Shown piece after piece: positions 41,887-49,898 of a stretch of DNA of 57,703 nucleotides. The notes beneath the pieces were generated by a model. That model did no database searches. It had not been told where the DNA came from and was given only the letters and a program-made list of their open reading frames with translations. The DNA lies in the NCBI GenBank assembly GCA_022014155.1, contig JAKLLS010000008.1:1-57703 (forward strand). The letters run 5' to 3'. The stretch comes from Marinobacter sp. (GTDB taxonomy: Bacteria > Pseudomonadota > Gammaproteobacteria > Pseudomonadales > Oleiphilaceae). Every line of letters starts with the position of its first letter. Position 1 is the stretch's first letter. The translations under genes and the position numbers were made by a program.

Positions 41887-41947
41887 GTCTGCCAAAAGAT
41901 GTACGACACTATTCGATAATTTTATCGTCAGCTATTGGATCAACGAG

Positions 41948-43186
41948 ATGGATGCTCTGGATCTGGAAACGGTTTACCGTCAGCACTCGAGGCAGGTGCT
42001 GGCGACGTTGATCCGTTTGTTGGGGGAATTCGATCTGGCCGAGGAGGCGTTGCAGGATGCCTTTGCAGCCGCCGCCCAGCAATGGCCGGTGCAGGGAGCG
42101 CCGGATAATCCTCTGGCCTGGTTGATTCGTTGTGGCCAGAACCGGGGCATTGACCAGATTCGACGGCGACAGACCGTGCGTTTCCACGCCGATGAGCTGG
42201 CCCGGGCCGCAGAGGTGTCCGACACTCCGGACCTGGCGGAATCCTCCCTGCAGGACGACCAGTTACGCTTGATCTTCACCTGCTGCCACCCGGCACTGGC
42301 TGCGGAATCACAGCTGGCGTTGACGCTCCGGGAGGTGTGCGGACTCACCACGGAGCAGGTGGCGCGGGCACTGCTGCAGAAACCCACCACGCTGGCCCAG
42401 AAAATTGTCCGCGCCAAGCGCAAGATCCGCGAGGCGGGCATTCCCTACGAAGTCCCCGACGACAAGCTCCTTACGGAGCGTCTCGGGGCCGTTCTGCACG
42501 TCATCTATCTGATGTTTAATGAAGGCTATGCCCGCACCGAGGGGGAGGGGTTGATTGACGCCAGCCTCACTGCTGAAGCCATTCGCCTTGCGGAGTTGCT
42601 TGCAACATTGCTCCCGGACGGCGACGTATCAGGGTTGATTGCCCTGATGCGCTTGCAGGACGCCCGCAAGGATGCCCGGGTGGATGAGCATGGTGAGCTG
42701 GTGACCCTGGAAGACCAGGACCGGACGCTGTGGAACAGGGAAGAAATTCGCGTGGGTAAGGCGTGGCTTATGCGGGCACTGGGACAGGCACCGGCCGGCG
42801 CTTACACGCTTCAGGCTGCAATTGCCGCTGCCCACGCGGATGCACTGTCTTTTGAGGAGACGGACTGGCACGACATCGCGGGTCTCTATGATTTGCTCTA
42901 TCAACGTTCACCTACGCCGGTCGTTGCCCTGAACCGGGCTGTGGCGGTGGCAATGCTGGAGGGGCCGGATGCCGGCGTGGCTCTGCTGGAGGGGCTGTCT
43001 TCCCACAAAGCCATTCAGAACTATCACCTGTTTCATGCCGCACTGGCCGATCTGCACCGACGCGCCGGGCACCAGGAACAAGCCCGAGTTGCCTATGAGC
43101 GTGCACTGTCACTGGCGAGCCAGGCCCAGGAAAAGCGTTTTCTCGAGAAGCGGTTGGCCCGGTTGGATCGGGGCGATGGACAATAA
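41948..43186 (+). CDS. ECF42-group RNA polymerase sigma factor with C-terminal extension
   Basis: A protein of 412 residues. Sigma region 2 lies at about 7-75 (VYRQHSRQVLATLIRLLGEFDLAEEALQDAF, NPLAWLIRCGQNRGIDQIRRR). Region 4 lies at about 105-165 (LRLIFTCCHPALAAESQLALTLREVCGLTTEQVARALL). The DUF6596-like middle (LHVIYLMFNEGYARTEGEG) and C-terminal TPR-like helices (TPVVALNRAVAVAML, YHLFHAALADLHRRAGHQEQA) form the long extension of ECF42/SigJ-like factors. Such sigmas lack an anti-sigma gene; the extension is thought to control activity. DGPF (YciI) protein genes are their usual neighbours, as here. A matching promoter precedes it, suggesting autoregulation. The Shine-Dalgarno is weak. Confidence 0.92.
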   Translation: MDALDLETVYRQHSRQVLATLIRLLGEFDLAEEALQDAFAAAAQQWPVQGAPDNPLAWLIRCGQNRGIDQIRRRQTVRFHADELARAAEVSDTPDLAESSLQDDQLRLIFTCCHPALAAESQLALTLREVCGLTTEQVARALLQKPTTLAQKIVRAKRKIREAGIPYEVPDDKLLTERLGAVLHVIYLMFNEGYARTEGEGLIDASLTAEAIRLAELLATLLPDGDVSGLIALMRLQDARKDARVDEHGELVTLEDQDRTLWNREEIRVGKAWLMRALGQAPAGAYTLQAAIAAAHADALSFEETDWHDIAGLYDLLYQRSPTPVVALNRAVAVAMLEGPDAGVALLEGLSSHKAIQNYHLFHAALADLHRRAGHQEQARVAYERALSLASQAQEKRFLEKRLARLDRGDGQ

Positions 43187-43200
43187 AGATGGCCGTTCGG

Positions 43201-43228
43201 TGTCGAAATGACTGATCGATGGACGACA
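43201..43228 (+). promoter_or_regulatory. Putative ECF42 target promoter before the DGPF gene
   Basis: TGTCGA (43201-43206), 17 bases, CGACA (43224-43228), repeating the elements before the sigma gene with identical spacing. AAAGGAGA follows and the next ATG is at 43260. Confidence 0.75.
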
Positions 43229-43259
43229 AGGATACGGGACACGATAAAGGAGAGTACCG

Positions 43260-43619
43260 ATGAAATACGTGGCATTGGTTTACTACCGGGAACAAACCAT
43301 CAATGACATGACTGAGCAGCAATGGCATGACTTGAATCAGGAGTGTATCCGTTGTGTGGAGAATCTGGCTGACAAGGGCAAGTTCCTGGCCGGCCAGGCG
43401 CTCCAGCCGGTGGACAGTGCCACCACACTGAGAGTCAGGGATGGCGAGGTTTTGATGTCGGATGGTCCCTTCGCTGAAACCAAAGAGCAGCTGGCGGGGT
43501 TCTATTTGTTGGAAGCCCGGGATCTGAACGAGGCGCTGCAGCTGGCGAGCCATATTCCGCCGGCGCGCCTGGGCAGTGTTGAGGTCCGCCCGGTGCGGGA
43601 TCTGCCGCCCAAGGACTGA
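43260..43619 (+). CDS. YciI/DGPF-domain protein
   Basis: A small soluble protein of 119 residues of the YCII/DGPF family. MKYVALVYYRE opens the ferredoxin-like fold, and VLMSDGPFAETKEQLAGFYLLEARDLNEAL carries the DGPF signature. The fold resembles muconolactone isomerase, and the reaction is unknown. Co-occurrence with ECF42 sigma factors is a known association. It has its own TGTCGA/CGACA promoter and a good AAGGAGA ribosome binding site, and is followed by the DUF1428 gene after 36 bases. Confidence 0.92.
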   Translation: MKYVALVYYREQTINDMTEQQWHDLNQECIRCVENLADKGKFLAGQALQPVDSATTLRVRDGEVLMSDGPFAETKEQLAGFYLLEARDLNEALQLASHIPPARLGSVEVRPVRDLPPKD

Positions 43620-43655
43620 ATGGCGCCAGCAGACAATCAGACAGGAGGATTGAAC

Positions 43656-44009
43656 ATGACATACGTGGATGGTTTTGTGGCCGCAGTGCCAACCGCCAAC
43701 AAAGAGAAATACATCCAGCACGCCCGGGACGCCGCCGTGGTGTTCAAGGAACACGGAGCACTGAGCCTGGTGGAGTGCTGGGGTGATGACGTACCCGAGG
43801 GCAAGGTTACGTCCTTTCCCATGGCGGTGAAGTGTCAGCCTGATGAGACGGTGGTGTTTTCCTGGATCACCTGGCCGTCGAAGGCGGTGCGTAACACCGC
43901 GATGCCAAAGGTGATGGAAGATCCGCGCCTGCAGGCCGACGTCAACCCCATGCCTTTCGACGGCAAGCGGCTGATTTACGGTGGCTTCCAGATGGAGGTG
44001 GACGAGTAA
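43656..44009 (+). CDS. DUF1428-family protein
   Basis: A protein of 117 residues starting MTYVDGFVAAVPTANKEKYIQHA, with LVECWGDDVPEGKVTSFPMAVK, VVFSWITWPSKAVRN and the end YGGFQMEV. These are hallmarks of DUF1428, dimeric alpha/beta-barrel proteins of unknown function. AGGAGG lies before ATG 43656. It is the last gene of the ECF42 module and probably one of its outputs together with the DGPF gene. Confidence 0.9.
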   Translation: MTYVDGFVAAVPTANKEKYIQHARDAAVVFKEHGALSLVECWGDDVPEGKVTSFPMAVKCQPDETVVFSWITWPSKAVRNTAMPKVMEDPRLQADVNPMPFDGKRLIYGGFQMEVDE

Positions 44010-44165
44010 GCCAGGGCCCCTGACTGGCCCGCTGAACACTCGGCAGCCGGGAGATTGGCCAATTCCCCGGTTGCCGGAAATCGCTAACGTTGGATCATGG
44101 CTGGCCCGAACCCATATTTGAAGGAAGAGGGCCAGAAAGAATTTATCAGGAGCGAGACCGCTACC

Positions 44166-45692
44166 ATGAGCCAACAACACTTTGATGTATTGATTATCGG
44201 CGCCGGCGTTTCCGGCATTGGTATGGCATGCCACCTCAAGCGCGAATGCCCGGGCAAGTCGTTCGCCATCCTGGAGCGTCGGCAATCCCTTGGCGGTACC
44301 TGGGACCTGTTCCGCTACCCGGGCATCCGCTCCGACTCCGACATGTTTACCTTCGGTTACAACTTCCGCCCGTGGACTGGCGGCAAGGTACTGGCGGATG
44401 GTGCTTCCATCAAGAATTACGTCAAAGAGACCGCCGAGGAAAACGGCGTCGACAAGCACATTCAGTACGGCCTGGCGGTGAAAACCGCAGACTGGTCCAG
44501 TGCCGACAAGTGCTGGACCGTGACTGCCCAGCGGGAAGAGGGCGGTGAGACCGAAACCTATACTGCCAGTTTCCTGGTAGGTTGTACCGGTTATTACAAC
44601 TACGACAAGGGCTACAAACCCGATTTTCCGGGCGAGGAAGAATTCCAGGGGCAGGTGGTTCATCCCCAGCACTGGCCCGAGAACCTGAACTATGCCGGCA
44701 AGAAAGTCGTGGTGATCGGCAGTGGCGCTACCGCCATTACTCTGGTGCCGACTATGGCGGAGAAGGCTGCGCACGTCACCATGCTGCAGCGTTCGCCTAC
44801 CTACCTGATGCCGTTGCCGTCCACTGACAAGGTCACCCTGGGCCTGCAGAAAGTACTGCCGGCCAAACTTGCCTACAAAATTACCCGTGCCCGCAATATC
44901 TCCATTGCGCGCCTGTTGTATGAGCGTTCACGCAAGAGCCCGAAGGCCATGCGCCGGCTGTTCCTGAGCATCATCAAACAGCAGGTCAACGGCAAGGCGG
45001 ATATGCGCCACTTCACCCCGGACTACAATCCGTGGGATCAGCGTCTGTGTGTGGTCAAGGATGGCGATCTGTTCAAATCGTTGAAGTCGGGCAAGGCCTC
45101 CATTGCCACTGACCACATTGACCGTTTCACCGAAACCGGTATCCGCCTGAAGTCCGGCGAAGAGCTTGAGGCAGATATCATCATTCCGGCCACGGGCCTG
45201 GATATTCAGATGCTGGGTGGTATCGAACCGGCCGTAGACGGCGAGCCAGTGGTGATGAAGGACAAGATCATCTACAAGAACGTACTGGTGGAAGGTGTGC
45301 CCAACGCCGCCATGATCTTCGGTTACACCAACATCTCCTGGACCCTGAAGGCGGATATTGCCAGCGAATACCTGTGCCGCCTGATCAACCACATGGACAA
45401 GAAGGGCAGTCGCGTGGTGGTTCCGCGGGATACCGAGAACAGCCTGGGTGAAGATACCATTCTGGGGGCACTCAGTTCCGGGTACATCAAGCGTGCCGAG
45501 GACCGCTTGCCGAAACAGGGGACCCACGGCCCGTGGAAAGCCTCACAGAATTACCTCGAGGACGTGAAGATCCTGCGTTTCGAGCCCATCGAGGATGGCT
45601 ACCTGGAATTCGATGGCAAGCGTTCCCGTGAGGGAACAGAGGTTTCCACCGGGTTCCTGAAACCGCTGCGTTCGGCTCTGTTCGGTTCATAA
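44166..45692 (+). CDS. almA: AlmA-like flavin-containing monooxygenase
   Basis: A protein of 508 residues. FAD-binding DVLIIGAGVSGIGMACHL lies at 7-24, then GGTWDLFRYPGIRSDSDMFTFGYNF, a segment shared with Acinetobacter AlmA. Next are CTGYYNYDKGYKPDFPG, FQGQVVHPQHWPENL (FxGxxxHxxxW fingerprint) and NADPH-binding VIGSGATAITLVPTM. AlmA is needed for growth on very long-chain alkanes in Acinetobacter; homologues occur in Marinobacter and Alcanivorax, but the exact reaction is debated. ATG 44166 is chosen where homology starts; AGGAG is about 13 bases upstream. A 20-base GC-rich palindrome follows the stop. Confidence 0.85.
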   Translation: MSQQHFDVLIIGAGVSGIGMACHLKRECPGKSFAILERRQSLGGTWDLFRYPGIRSDSDMFTFGYNFRPWTGGKVLADGASIKNYVKETAEENGVDKHIQYGLAVKTADWSSADKCWTVTAQREEGGETETYTASFLVGCTGYYNYDKGYKPDFPGEEEFQGQVVHPQHWPENLNYAGKKVVVIGSGATAITLVPTMAEKAAHVTMLQRSPTYLMPLPSTDKVTLGLQKVLPAKLAYKITRARNISIARLLYERSRKSPKAMRRLFLSIIKQQVNGKADMRHFTPDYNPWDQRLCVVKDGDLFKSLKSGKASIATDHIDRFTETGIRLKSGEELEADIIIPATGLDIQMLGGIEPAVDGEPVVMKDKIIYKNVLVEGVPNAAMIFGYTNISWTLKADIASEYLCRLINHMDKKGSRVVVPRDTENSLGEDTILGALSSGYIKRAEDRLPKQGTHGPWKASQNYLEDVKILRFEPIEDGYLEFDGKRSREGTEVSTGFLKPLRSALFGS

Positions 45693-45697
45693 GGCTC

Positions 45698-45717
45698 ACC
45701 GGGCCTGCAGGCCCGGT
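45698..45717 (+). terminator. GC-rich palindrome after the almA-like gene
   Basis: ACCGGGCCTG and CAGGCCCGGT form a perfect 10-base inverted repeat without spacer, six bases after the stop. No T-run follows, so intrinsic termination is uncertain; it may instead protect the 3' end. Confidence 0.5.
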
Positions 45718-45796
45718 TACTCAACGCATCTATTAGTCCGTGCAAGAATATGTCAGGCTCTCTGGCCTTATTACTTGCAGTAAAGGCTATTGATGT

Positions 45797-46717
45797 ATGT
45801 CGAAAACGGCCAGAAAGAAAAACAACCCTCTGTGGCATCCGGTTTACTGGCCCTCCTGGCTGATTGTCTTCACGCTGTACCTGCTGTCATTTCTGCCAAT
45901 GTCGGCCAAACAGCGTGTTGGCCGTCGGCTGGGGTGTTTTCTGGAGCGAAAGCTGAAATCCCGCTCCAGGGTGGCACACACCAACCTCGCCGCTTGCCTG
46001 CCTGAGTTGGCCGAAAATGATCGGGAACAACTGGTGCAGGATAATTTTATTGCCTGCACCCGAGGCTTCCTGGAAAGTACCCACGCCTGGTGGCGGGATA
46101 TGTCCGATTACTACGATACGACCGAAATGGTCGGGTTGGAGCATCTGGAGGAAGCGACGGCGAAAAATCGGGGGGTGCTGCTGATTGGCGCCCACTACAG
46201 CATTTTTGACTTCGCCCTGCCGCTGATCGCCTGCAAACTGGACAAGCCCGGGTACATGTACCGCCCCAACAACAACCCCGTCATCGATCGCATGATCGAA
46301 AAAGGCCGGCGCCGTCACTTCAATATTCGCCCGTTTTCCAAGCGCCAGCTGCCGCGGATGATGAATTTCCTGAAGGAAGGTGGCCAGGTGTGGTTTGCCT
46401 GTGATCAGGATTTCGGCCGCAAGACCGAGCTTTTTGTGCCTTTCTTTGGCGTTGACGCTGGCTGTATCACCTCACCCAGTTATATCGCACGGGAATCCGG
46501 TGCAGCTGTGATCTGTGTCAGTCACTTACGGCAGGCCGATGGCCGTTATCGCGTGGAGTTCTCACCCATCCAGGTAGATTTTGGTCAGGACAAGACCCGG
46601 GATGCCGAAACCTGGAATCACTTTATAGAATCCACCATTCGAGAGTTCCCGGATCAGTATCTGTGGCTCCATAAGCGTTTCAAGACCCGGCCAGAGGGGA
46701 TGGCAAAGGTTTACTGA
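45797..46717 (+). CDS. lpxL: LpxL-type lipid A (Kdo2-lipid IVA) acyltransferase
   Basis: An inner-membrane protein of 306 residues. The N-terminal hydrophobic helix (about 18-36) is followed by RVGRRLGCFLERKLKSRSRVAHTNLAACLPEL. The catalytic HX4D-type motif is GAHYSIFDFALPLIACKL (His and Asp, near residue 132). YRPNNNPVIDRMIEKGRRRHF and VWFACDQDFGRK are typical of LpxL/HtrB. QYLWLHKRFKTRP near the C-terminus completes the pattern. It adds a secondary acyl chain to lipid A. The assignment of LpxL rather than LpxM is by resemblance only. Confidence 0.88.
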   Translation: MSKTARKKNNPLWHPVYWPSWLIVFTLYLLSFLPMSAKQRVGRRLGCFLERKLKSRSRVAHTNLAACLPELAENDREQLVQDNFIACTRGFLESTHAWWRDMSDYYDTTEMVGLEHLEEATAKNRGVLLIGAHYSIFDFALPLIACKLDKPGYMYRPNNNPVIDRMIEKGRRRHFNIRPFSKRQLPRMMNFLKEGGQVWFACDQDFGRKTELFVPFFGVDAGCITSPSYIARESGAAVICVSHLRQADGRYRVEFSPIQVDFGQDKTRDAETWNHFIESTIREFPDQYLWLHKRFKTRPEGMAKVY

Positions 46718-47007
46718 CTGCACCCCGAAAAATAAATGAGGGTAGATCATGATCAAAAGTTATGAAAACCACCTATGGCTATTTCCCGGGCCCTCTGTTA
46801 CCGTGCCTGCATCCTGCCTCTAAGGATTTCCGCAGTTTCCGGCTTAATGCCGCTTTGCGACCCATCCGATACGACCTGTCAGAGGACGTCACCCCGTTAA
46901 CGGCGCGTGACCGTAGTCGTCTTTTATTCCATGAATTTTCATGGCATCTGCCCGCATTCGCCGAGAACGGTGTTCGTGGAGGCAGAATAATCAAGAGTTG
47001 ATCCAAT
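46718..47007 (+). other. 290-base gap before the helicase gene, probably a long 5' leader
   Basis: No convincing gene is seen. A 79-codon frame at 46762-47001 has no Shine-Dalgarno and a composition unlike its neighbours. A 16-base palindrome, CCATGAATTTTCATGG, lies at 46929-46944. GGAGGCAG at about 46979-46986 is too far from ATG 47008 for an ideal ribosome binding site. Long leaders are common before cold-regulated RNA helicases, which is the likely explanation. Confidence 0.4.
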
Positions 47008-48333
47008 ATGAGTTTTTCTTCACTCGGTTTGTCCGAGCAGCTGGTCCGTGCCACTTCCGATCAGGGTTATGAAACCCCGTCCCCCATCCAGGCCCAGGCG
47101 ATACCTGCGGTTTTGTCCGGCAAGGACGTGATGGCTGCGGCCCAGACCGGTACCGGCAAGACCGCCGGTTTCACCTTGCCGCTGTTGCAGCGCCTGGCTG
47201 AAAACCCGCGCACGGGTAAAGGCCCTCGCGCCCTGATTCTGGCACCGACCCGTGAACTCGCCGCACAGGTTCACGACAGCGTGAATCTGTACAGCAAATA
47301 CATTCCCACCAAGGCTGCGGTGGTCTTCGGTGGTGTGAAAATCAATCCGCAGATGATGAAGCTGCGCAAGGGTCTGGACGTGCTGGTGGCCACACCGGGC
47401 CGGCTGATGGATCTGTACCAGCAGAACGCCGTGCGTTTTGACGAGGTTGAAATCCTGGTGCTGGACGAAGCCGACCGTATGCTGGACATGGGCTTCATCC
47501 GTGACATCCGCAAGATCCTTGCGCTGTTGCCGGCCAAGCGCCAGAACCTGTTGTTCTCTGCGACCTTCTCCAACGAGATCCGCACCCTGGCCCAGGGCCT
47601 GCTGGATAACCCGGTTCAGGTAGAAGTGGCTGCACGCAACACCACAGCGGAGAAGGTGAAGCAATCCATCTATCCGGTGGATCAGAGCCAGAAGACCGCA
47701 CTATTGAGTAAGTTGGTTCGGGACAACGGCTGGGAACAGGTGCTGGTATTTACCCGTACCAAACACGGCGCCAACCGCCTGACCCAGAAACTGGAGCGGG
47801 ATGGCATTACCGCTGCCGCCATCCACGGTAACAAGTCACAGGGTGCCCGTACCCGTGCCCTGGCCGATTTCAAGCAGGGTGATGTGCGCGTGCTGGTGGC
47901 TACGGATATTGCAGCCCGTGGTCTCGATATCAAGCAGTTGCCTCAGGTGGTGAACTTTGAGCTGCCTAACGTACCGGAAGATTATGTGCATCGCATCGGC
48001 CGTACCGGTCGTGCGGGTGAGAGTGGCCATGCGCTGTCTCTGGTGAGTGCTGATGAAGGCAAAATGCTGGCGGGTATCGAAAGGCTGATCAAGAAACAGC
48101 TGCCGCGCAAGAGCGTGGAAGGCTTTGAGCCGACTAACAACTTGCCCCTTAAGCCGAAAGCCAAGGCCGATCCGAGCCGTGCCCGTAACCGTAATGGTAA
48201 CGGTGGTGGCAACGGCAGACCGGGCGGTAATTCTCGCAGCTTCGGTGGCAAGCCGGGTGGTCGCAGTGGTGGCCGTAGCCAGGGTGGTAACGGTGGTCAG
48301 GCGAGACGTTCCCCGCAGCGCGAAAGCGCCTGA
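47008..48333 (+). CDS. rhlE: DEAD-box RNA helicase, RhlE type
   Basis: A protein of 441 residues. The Q motif ([27 protein letters not shown]), motif [10 protein letters not shown], Ia [15 protein letters not shown] in [19 protein letters not shown] and [12 protein letters not shown] are all present. The C-terminal about 75 residues are a Gly/Arg/Asn-rich basic tail with RGG-like repeats ([19 protein letters not shown]) that binds RNA. RhlE-type helicases act in ribosome assembly and mRNA decay, often in cold. RhlE is favoured over other DEAD-box proteins by the length and tail. The neighbouring ompW gene is convergent. Confidence 0.92.
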   Translation: MSFSSLGLSEQLVRATSDQGYETPSPIQAQAIPAVLSGKDVMAAAQTGTGKTAGFTLPLLQRLAENPRTGKGPRALILAPTRELAAQVHDSVNLYSKYIPTKAAVVFGGVKINPQMMKLRKGLDVLVATPGRLMDLYQQNAVRFDEVEILVLDEADRMLDMGFIRDIRKILALLPAKRQNLLFSATFSNEIRTLAQGLLDNPVQVEVAARNTTAEKVKQSIYPVDQSQKTALLSKLVRDNGWEQVLVFTRTKHGANRLTQKLERDGITAAAIHGNKSQGARTRALADFKQGDVRVLVATDIAARGLDIKQLPQVVNFELPNVPEDYVHRIGRTGRAGESGHALSLVSADEGKMLAGIERLIKKQLPRKSVEGFEPTNNLPLKPKAKADPSRARNRNGNGGGNGRPGGNSRSFGGKPGGRSGGRSQGGNGGQARRSPQRESA

Positions 48334-48346
48334 TCCAGCGCTCTCC

Positions 48347-48373
48347 AAAAAAAGCGGGGCCCGAGGGCCCCGC
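48347..48373 (-). terminator. Terminator of ompW
   Basis: Read on the minus strand, GCGGGGCCCTCGGGCCCCGC forms a stem with a tiny loop, followed by TTTTTTT (48347-48353). It lies about 60 bases past the ompW stop. On the plus strand the hairpin lacks a T-run, but it may also end the helicase mRNA. Confidence 0.85.
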
Positions 48374-48433
48374 ACAGGAGAACGCACCCTACCGGAATCT
48401 CACAGACCTTGAGGTTTCCGGCGGGCACGGGGA

Positions 48434-49171
48434 TCAGAACTTGTAAGTGAAGCCAACCATGTAAACCATCGGGTCAATATCGACCTCTGTGGTGATTTTT
48501 CCTGCTTCCGCACCGTCCGCCAGGGCGGTAATTGTGGCGTCGGTACTGATGTCCGCCCACCAGAGCGCCGCATTCAGGCCAAAGTGCTCGTCCAGCATCC
48601 AGTCAACACCTAACTCCAGCGCCACACCCACACTCTCGTCCAGCTCCAGTTCGGTACCGTTGATGGTGCCTGGCGCGGTACCCAGAACGCTCTGCGCAAC
48701 GCCATCGACAGCGCTTGTCAGAGTGGTCGTGGTTTTTTCCTCAAAGAAATGGGTGTAGTTCACGCCAATACCCGCGTAGGGCTGAACCATAGAGCCGCTG
48801 TCCAACGGGAAATACTGCAGGGTCAGTGTCGGTGGCAGGTGCTTGGTTTCGGCAAGTTTGCCGATGCCGTTCAGGGCACCGGCGCCTTCAATGTTATGTT
48901 TGAAAGGAGTGGCGCCCAGCACGCCAATACCGATATGCGATGTCACCATGTAGGTGGCGGTAATACCGAGCTGGGTGTTGGAATCCACGCTGACCCTGGC
49001 ATTTGGCAGGGTGCCCACACCTTCAAGATTCAGATCAGAACTGGAATCATCCGGAGCTACGTGGGCGGCGCCGGCGCGCAGCATGAAATCGCCCGCTTCG
49101 TAAGCCTGGGCGGCCGGAGCAGCAGCCAATAGCCCGACAGTAACAACACCGAATTGGTAAATACGGGACAT
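48434..49171 (-). CDS. ompW: OmpW-family outer-membrane protein
   Basis: A protein of 245 residues. The signal peptide ends in AQA (about residue 23). The mature part begins YEAGDFMLRAGAAHVAPDDSSSDL, as in OmpW. THIGIGVLGATPFKHNI, LPPTLTLQYFPLDSGSMVQPYAGIGVNYTHFFEEK and the final VYMVGFTYKF (terminal Phe) are diagnostic. It forms an eight-stranded barrel with a hydrophobic channel. Relatives import small hydrophobic molecules, including alkanes (AlkL). AAGGAGA lies before ATG 49171. Two ANR/FNR-like boxes upstream suggest oxygen control. Confidence 0.93.
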   Translation of the reverse strand: MSRIYQFGVVTVGLLAAAPAAQAYEAGDFMLRAGAAHVAPDDSSSDLNLEGVGTLPNARVSVDSNTQLGITATYMVTSHIGIGVLGATPFKHNIEGAGALNGIGKLAETKHLPPTLTLQYFPLDSGSMVQPYAGIGVNYTHFFEEKTTTTLTSAVDGVAQSVLGTAPGTINGTELELDESVGVALELGVDWMLDEHFGLNAALWWADISTDATITALADGAEAGKITTEVDIDPMVYMVGFTYKF

Positions 49172-49233
49172 GAAAATCTCCTTGGACCTGAAGTGTGATT
49201 GACGTCAGGGTAATGTCCTCAGAGATTGAAAAC

Positions 49234-49247
49234 TTGATATAGCGCAA
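49234..49247 (-). promoter_or_regulatory. ANR/FNR-like box proximal to ompW
   Basis: On the ompW strand it reads TTGCG-CTAT-ATCAA, against consensus TTGAT-N4-ATCAA, with the second half exact. If the -10 is CATTAC (plus 49210-49215), the box centre is about 38-41 bases upstream of the start, the class II activator position. Confidence 0.55.
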
Positions 49248-49283
49248 GAATGCCGGGTGGCGGGGACGGTGTTGGCCACCGGA

Positions 49284-49297
49284 TTGATCTGGCTCAA
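49284..49297 (-). promoter_or_regulatory. Second ANR/FNR-like box, distal to ompW
   Basis: On the plus strand it is TTGAT-CTGG-CTCAA: one half exact, the other with two changes from consensus. Its centre lies exactly 50 bases from that of the proximal box, about five helical turns. It could also serve the convergent-ending HxlR region, but no promoter faces it there. Confidence 0.45.
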
Positions 49298-49328
49298 GAA
49301 ATGGGGACTAACGTAAGACGAGAGGTTG

Positions 49329-49808
49329 TCAGCCAGCCTGCTTTTTGTCCTTGCGGGGGGTGGCTTCGCCGTCATCCCGAACGAACACATCCCGAATGGT
49401 AAGCGAGTCTCCGTCAGCATTCTGAACGGCGACTTGTCGAATTGGACGACCGGTGGCGCGGTCCCGCAAGTCCAGAGGCGGCTGGTCGGGCGCCGGATTC
49501 CACTTGTCTCCCCACTGGCGCAGGGCAATCACGATCGGGAACAGGTCACGGCCTTTTTCGGTCAGACGGTACTCGAAGCGGGAGCCGTGTTCGCCCACAT
49601 CCACCTTTTTCAGGACTTCGTTATCCACCAGGCGGGTCAGACGGTCACAGAGGATGTTGCGGGCAATGCCCAGTTCCTGCTGGAAGTCCACAAAACGACG
49701 GGCGCCATACATGGCGTGCAGCACCACAAGCAGGGACCACCAGTCCCCCACTTCATTCAGGGCACGGGCGACGGAGCAACTGGAGTCATCAAAACGTTTT
49801 CTGGCCAT
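49329..49808 (-). CDS. HxlR-family (winged helix) transcriptional regulator
   Basis: A protein of 159 residues. The HxlR core spans about 10-105: CSVARALNEVGDWWSLLVVLHAMYGARRFVDFQQELGIARNILCDRLTRLVDNEVLKKV, then YRLTEKGRDLFPIVIALRQWGDKW. Cys11, in the usual N-terminal position, may sense electrophiles or quinones as in relatives HypR and YodB. A charged tail of about 50 residues follows. It is divergent from the old-yellow-enzyme gene, whose start is 90 bases away, and is its probable regulator. Repeated GGTTGC motifs lie between them. Confidence 0.9.
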   Translation of the reverse strand: MARKRFDDSSCSVARALNEVGDWWSLLVVLHAMYGARRFVDFQQELGIARNILCDRLTRLVDNEVLKKVDVGEHGSRFEYRLTEKGRDLFPIVIALRQWGDKWNPAPDQPPLDLRDRATGRPIRQVAVQNADGDSLTIRDVFVRDDGEATPRKDKKQAG

Positions 49809-49829
49809 AGTGGGAAGTCTACCTAATAG

Positions 49830-49890
49830 GGTTGCATTTTAAAACCAGATTAAATAAGGTTGCTTAAAGAAACCAAATTAATGAGGTTGC
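49830..49890. promoter_or_regulatory. Three GGTTGC repeats between HxlR and OYE genes
   Basis: GGTTGC occurs at 49830-49835, 49858-49863 and 49885-49890, that is, every 27-28 bases. The first two are followed at matching distance by AAAACC and GAAACC, giving small inverted repeats GGTT...AACC of 17 bases. These are likely operator sites for the HxlR-type regulator controlling both divergent promoters. Confidence 0.65.
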
Positions 49891-49898
49891 GATCTACT

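Noticed and set aside
46762..47001. 79-codon ORF upstream of the helicase gene
   Set aside because: No Shine-Dalgarno, unusual composition and no recognisable motif; interpreted as helicase leader.
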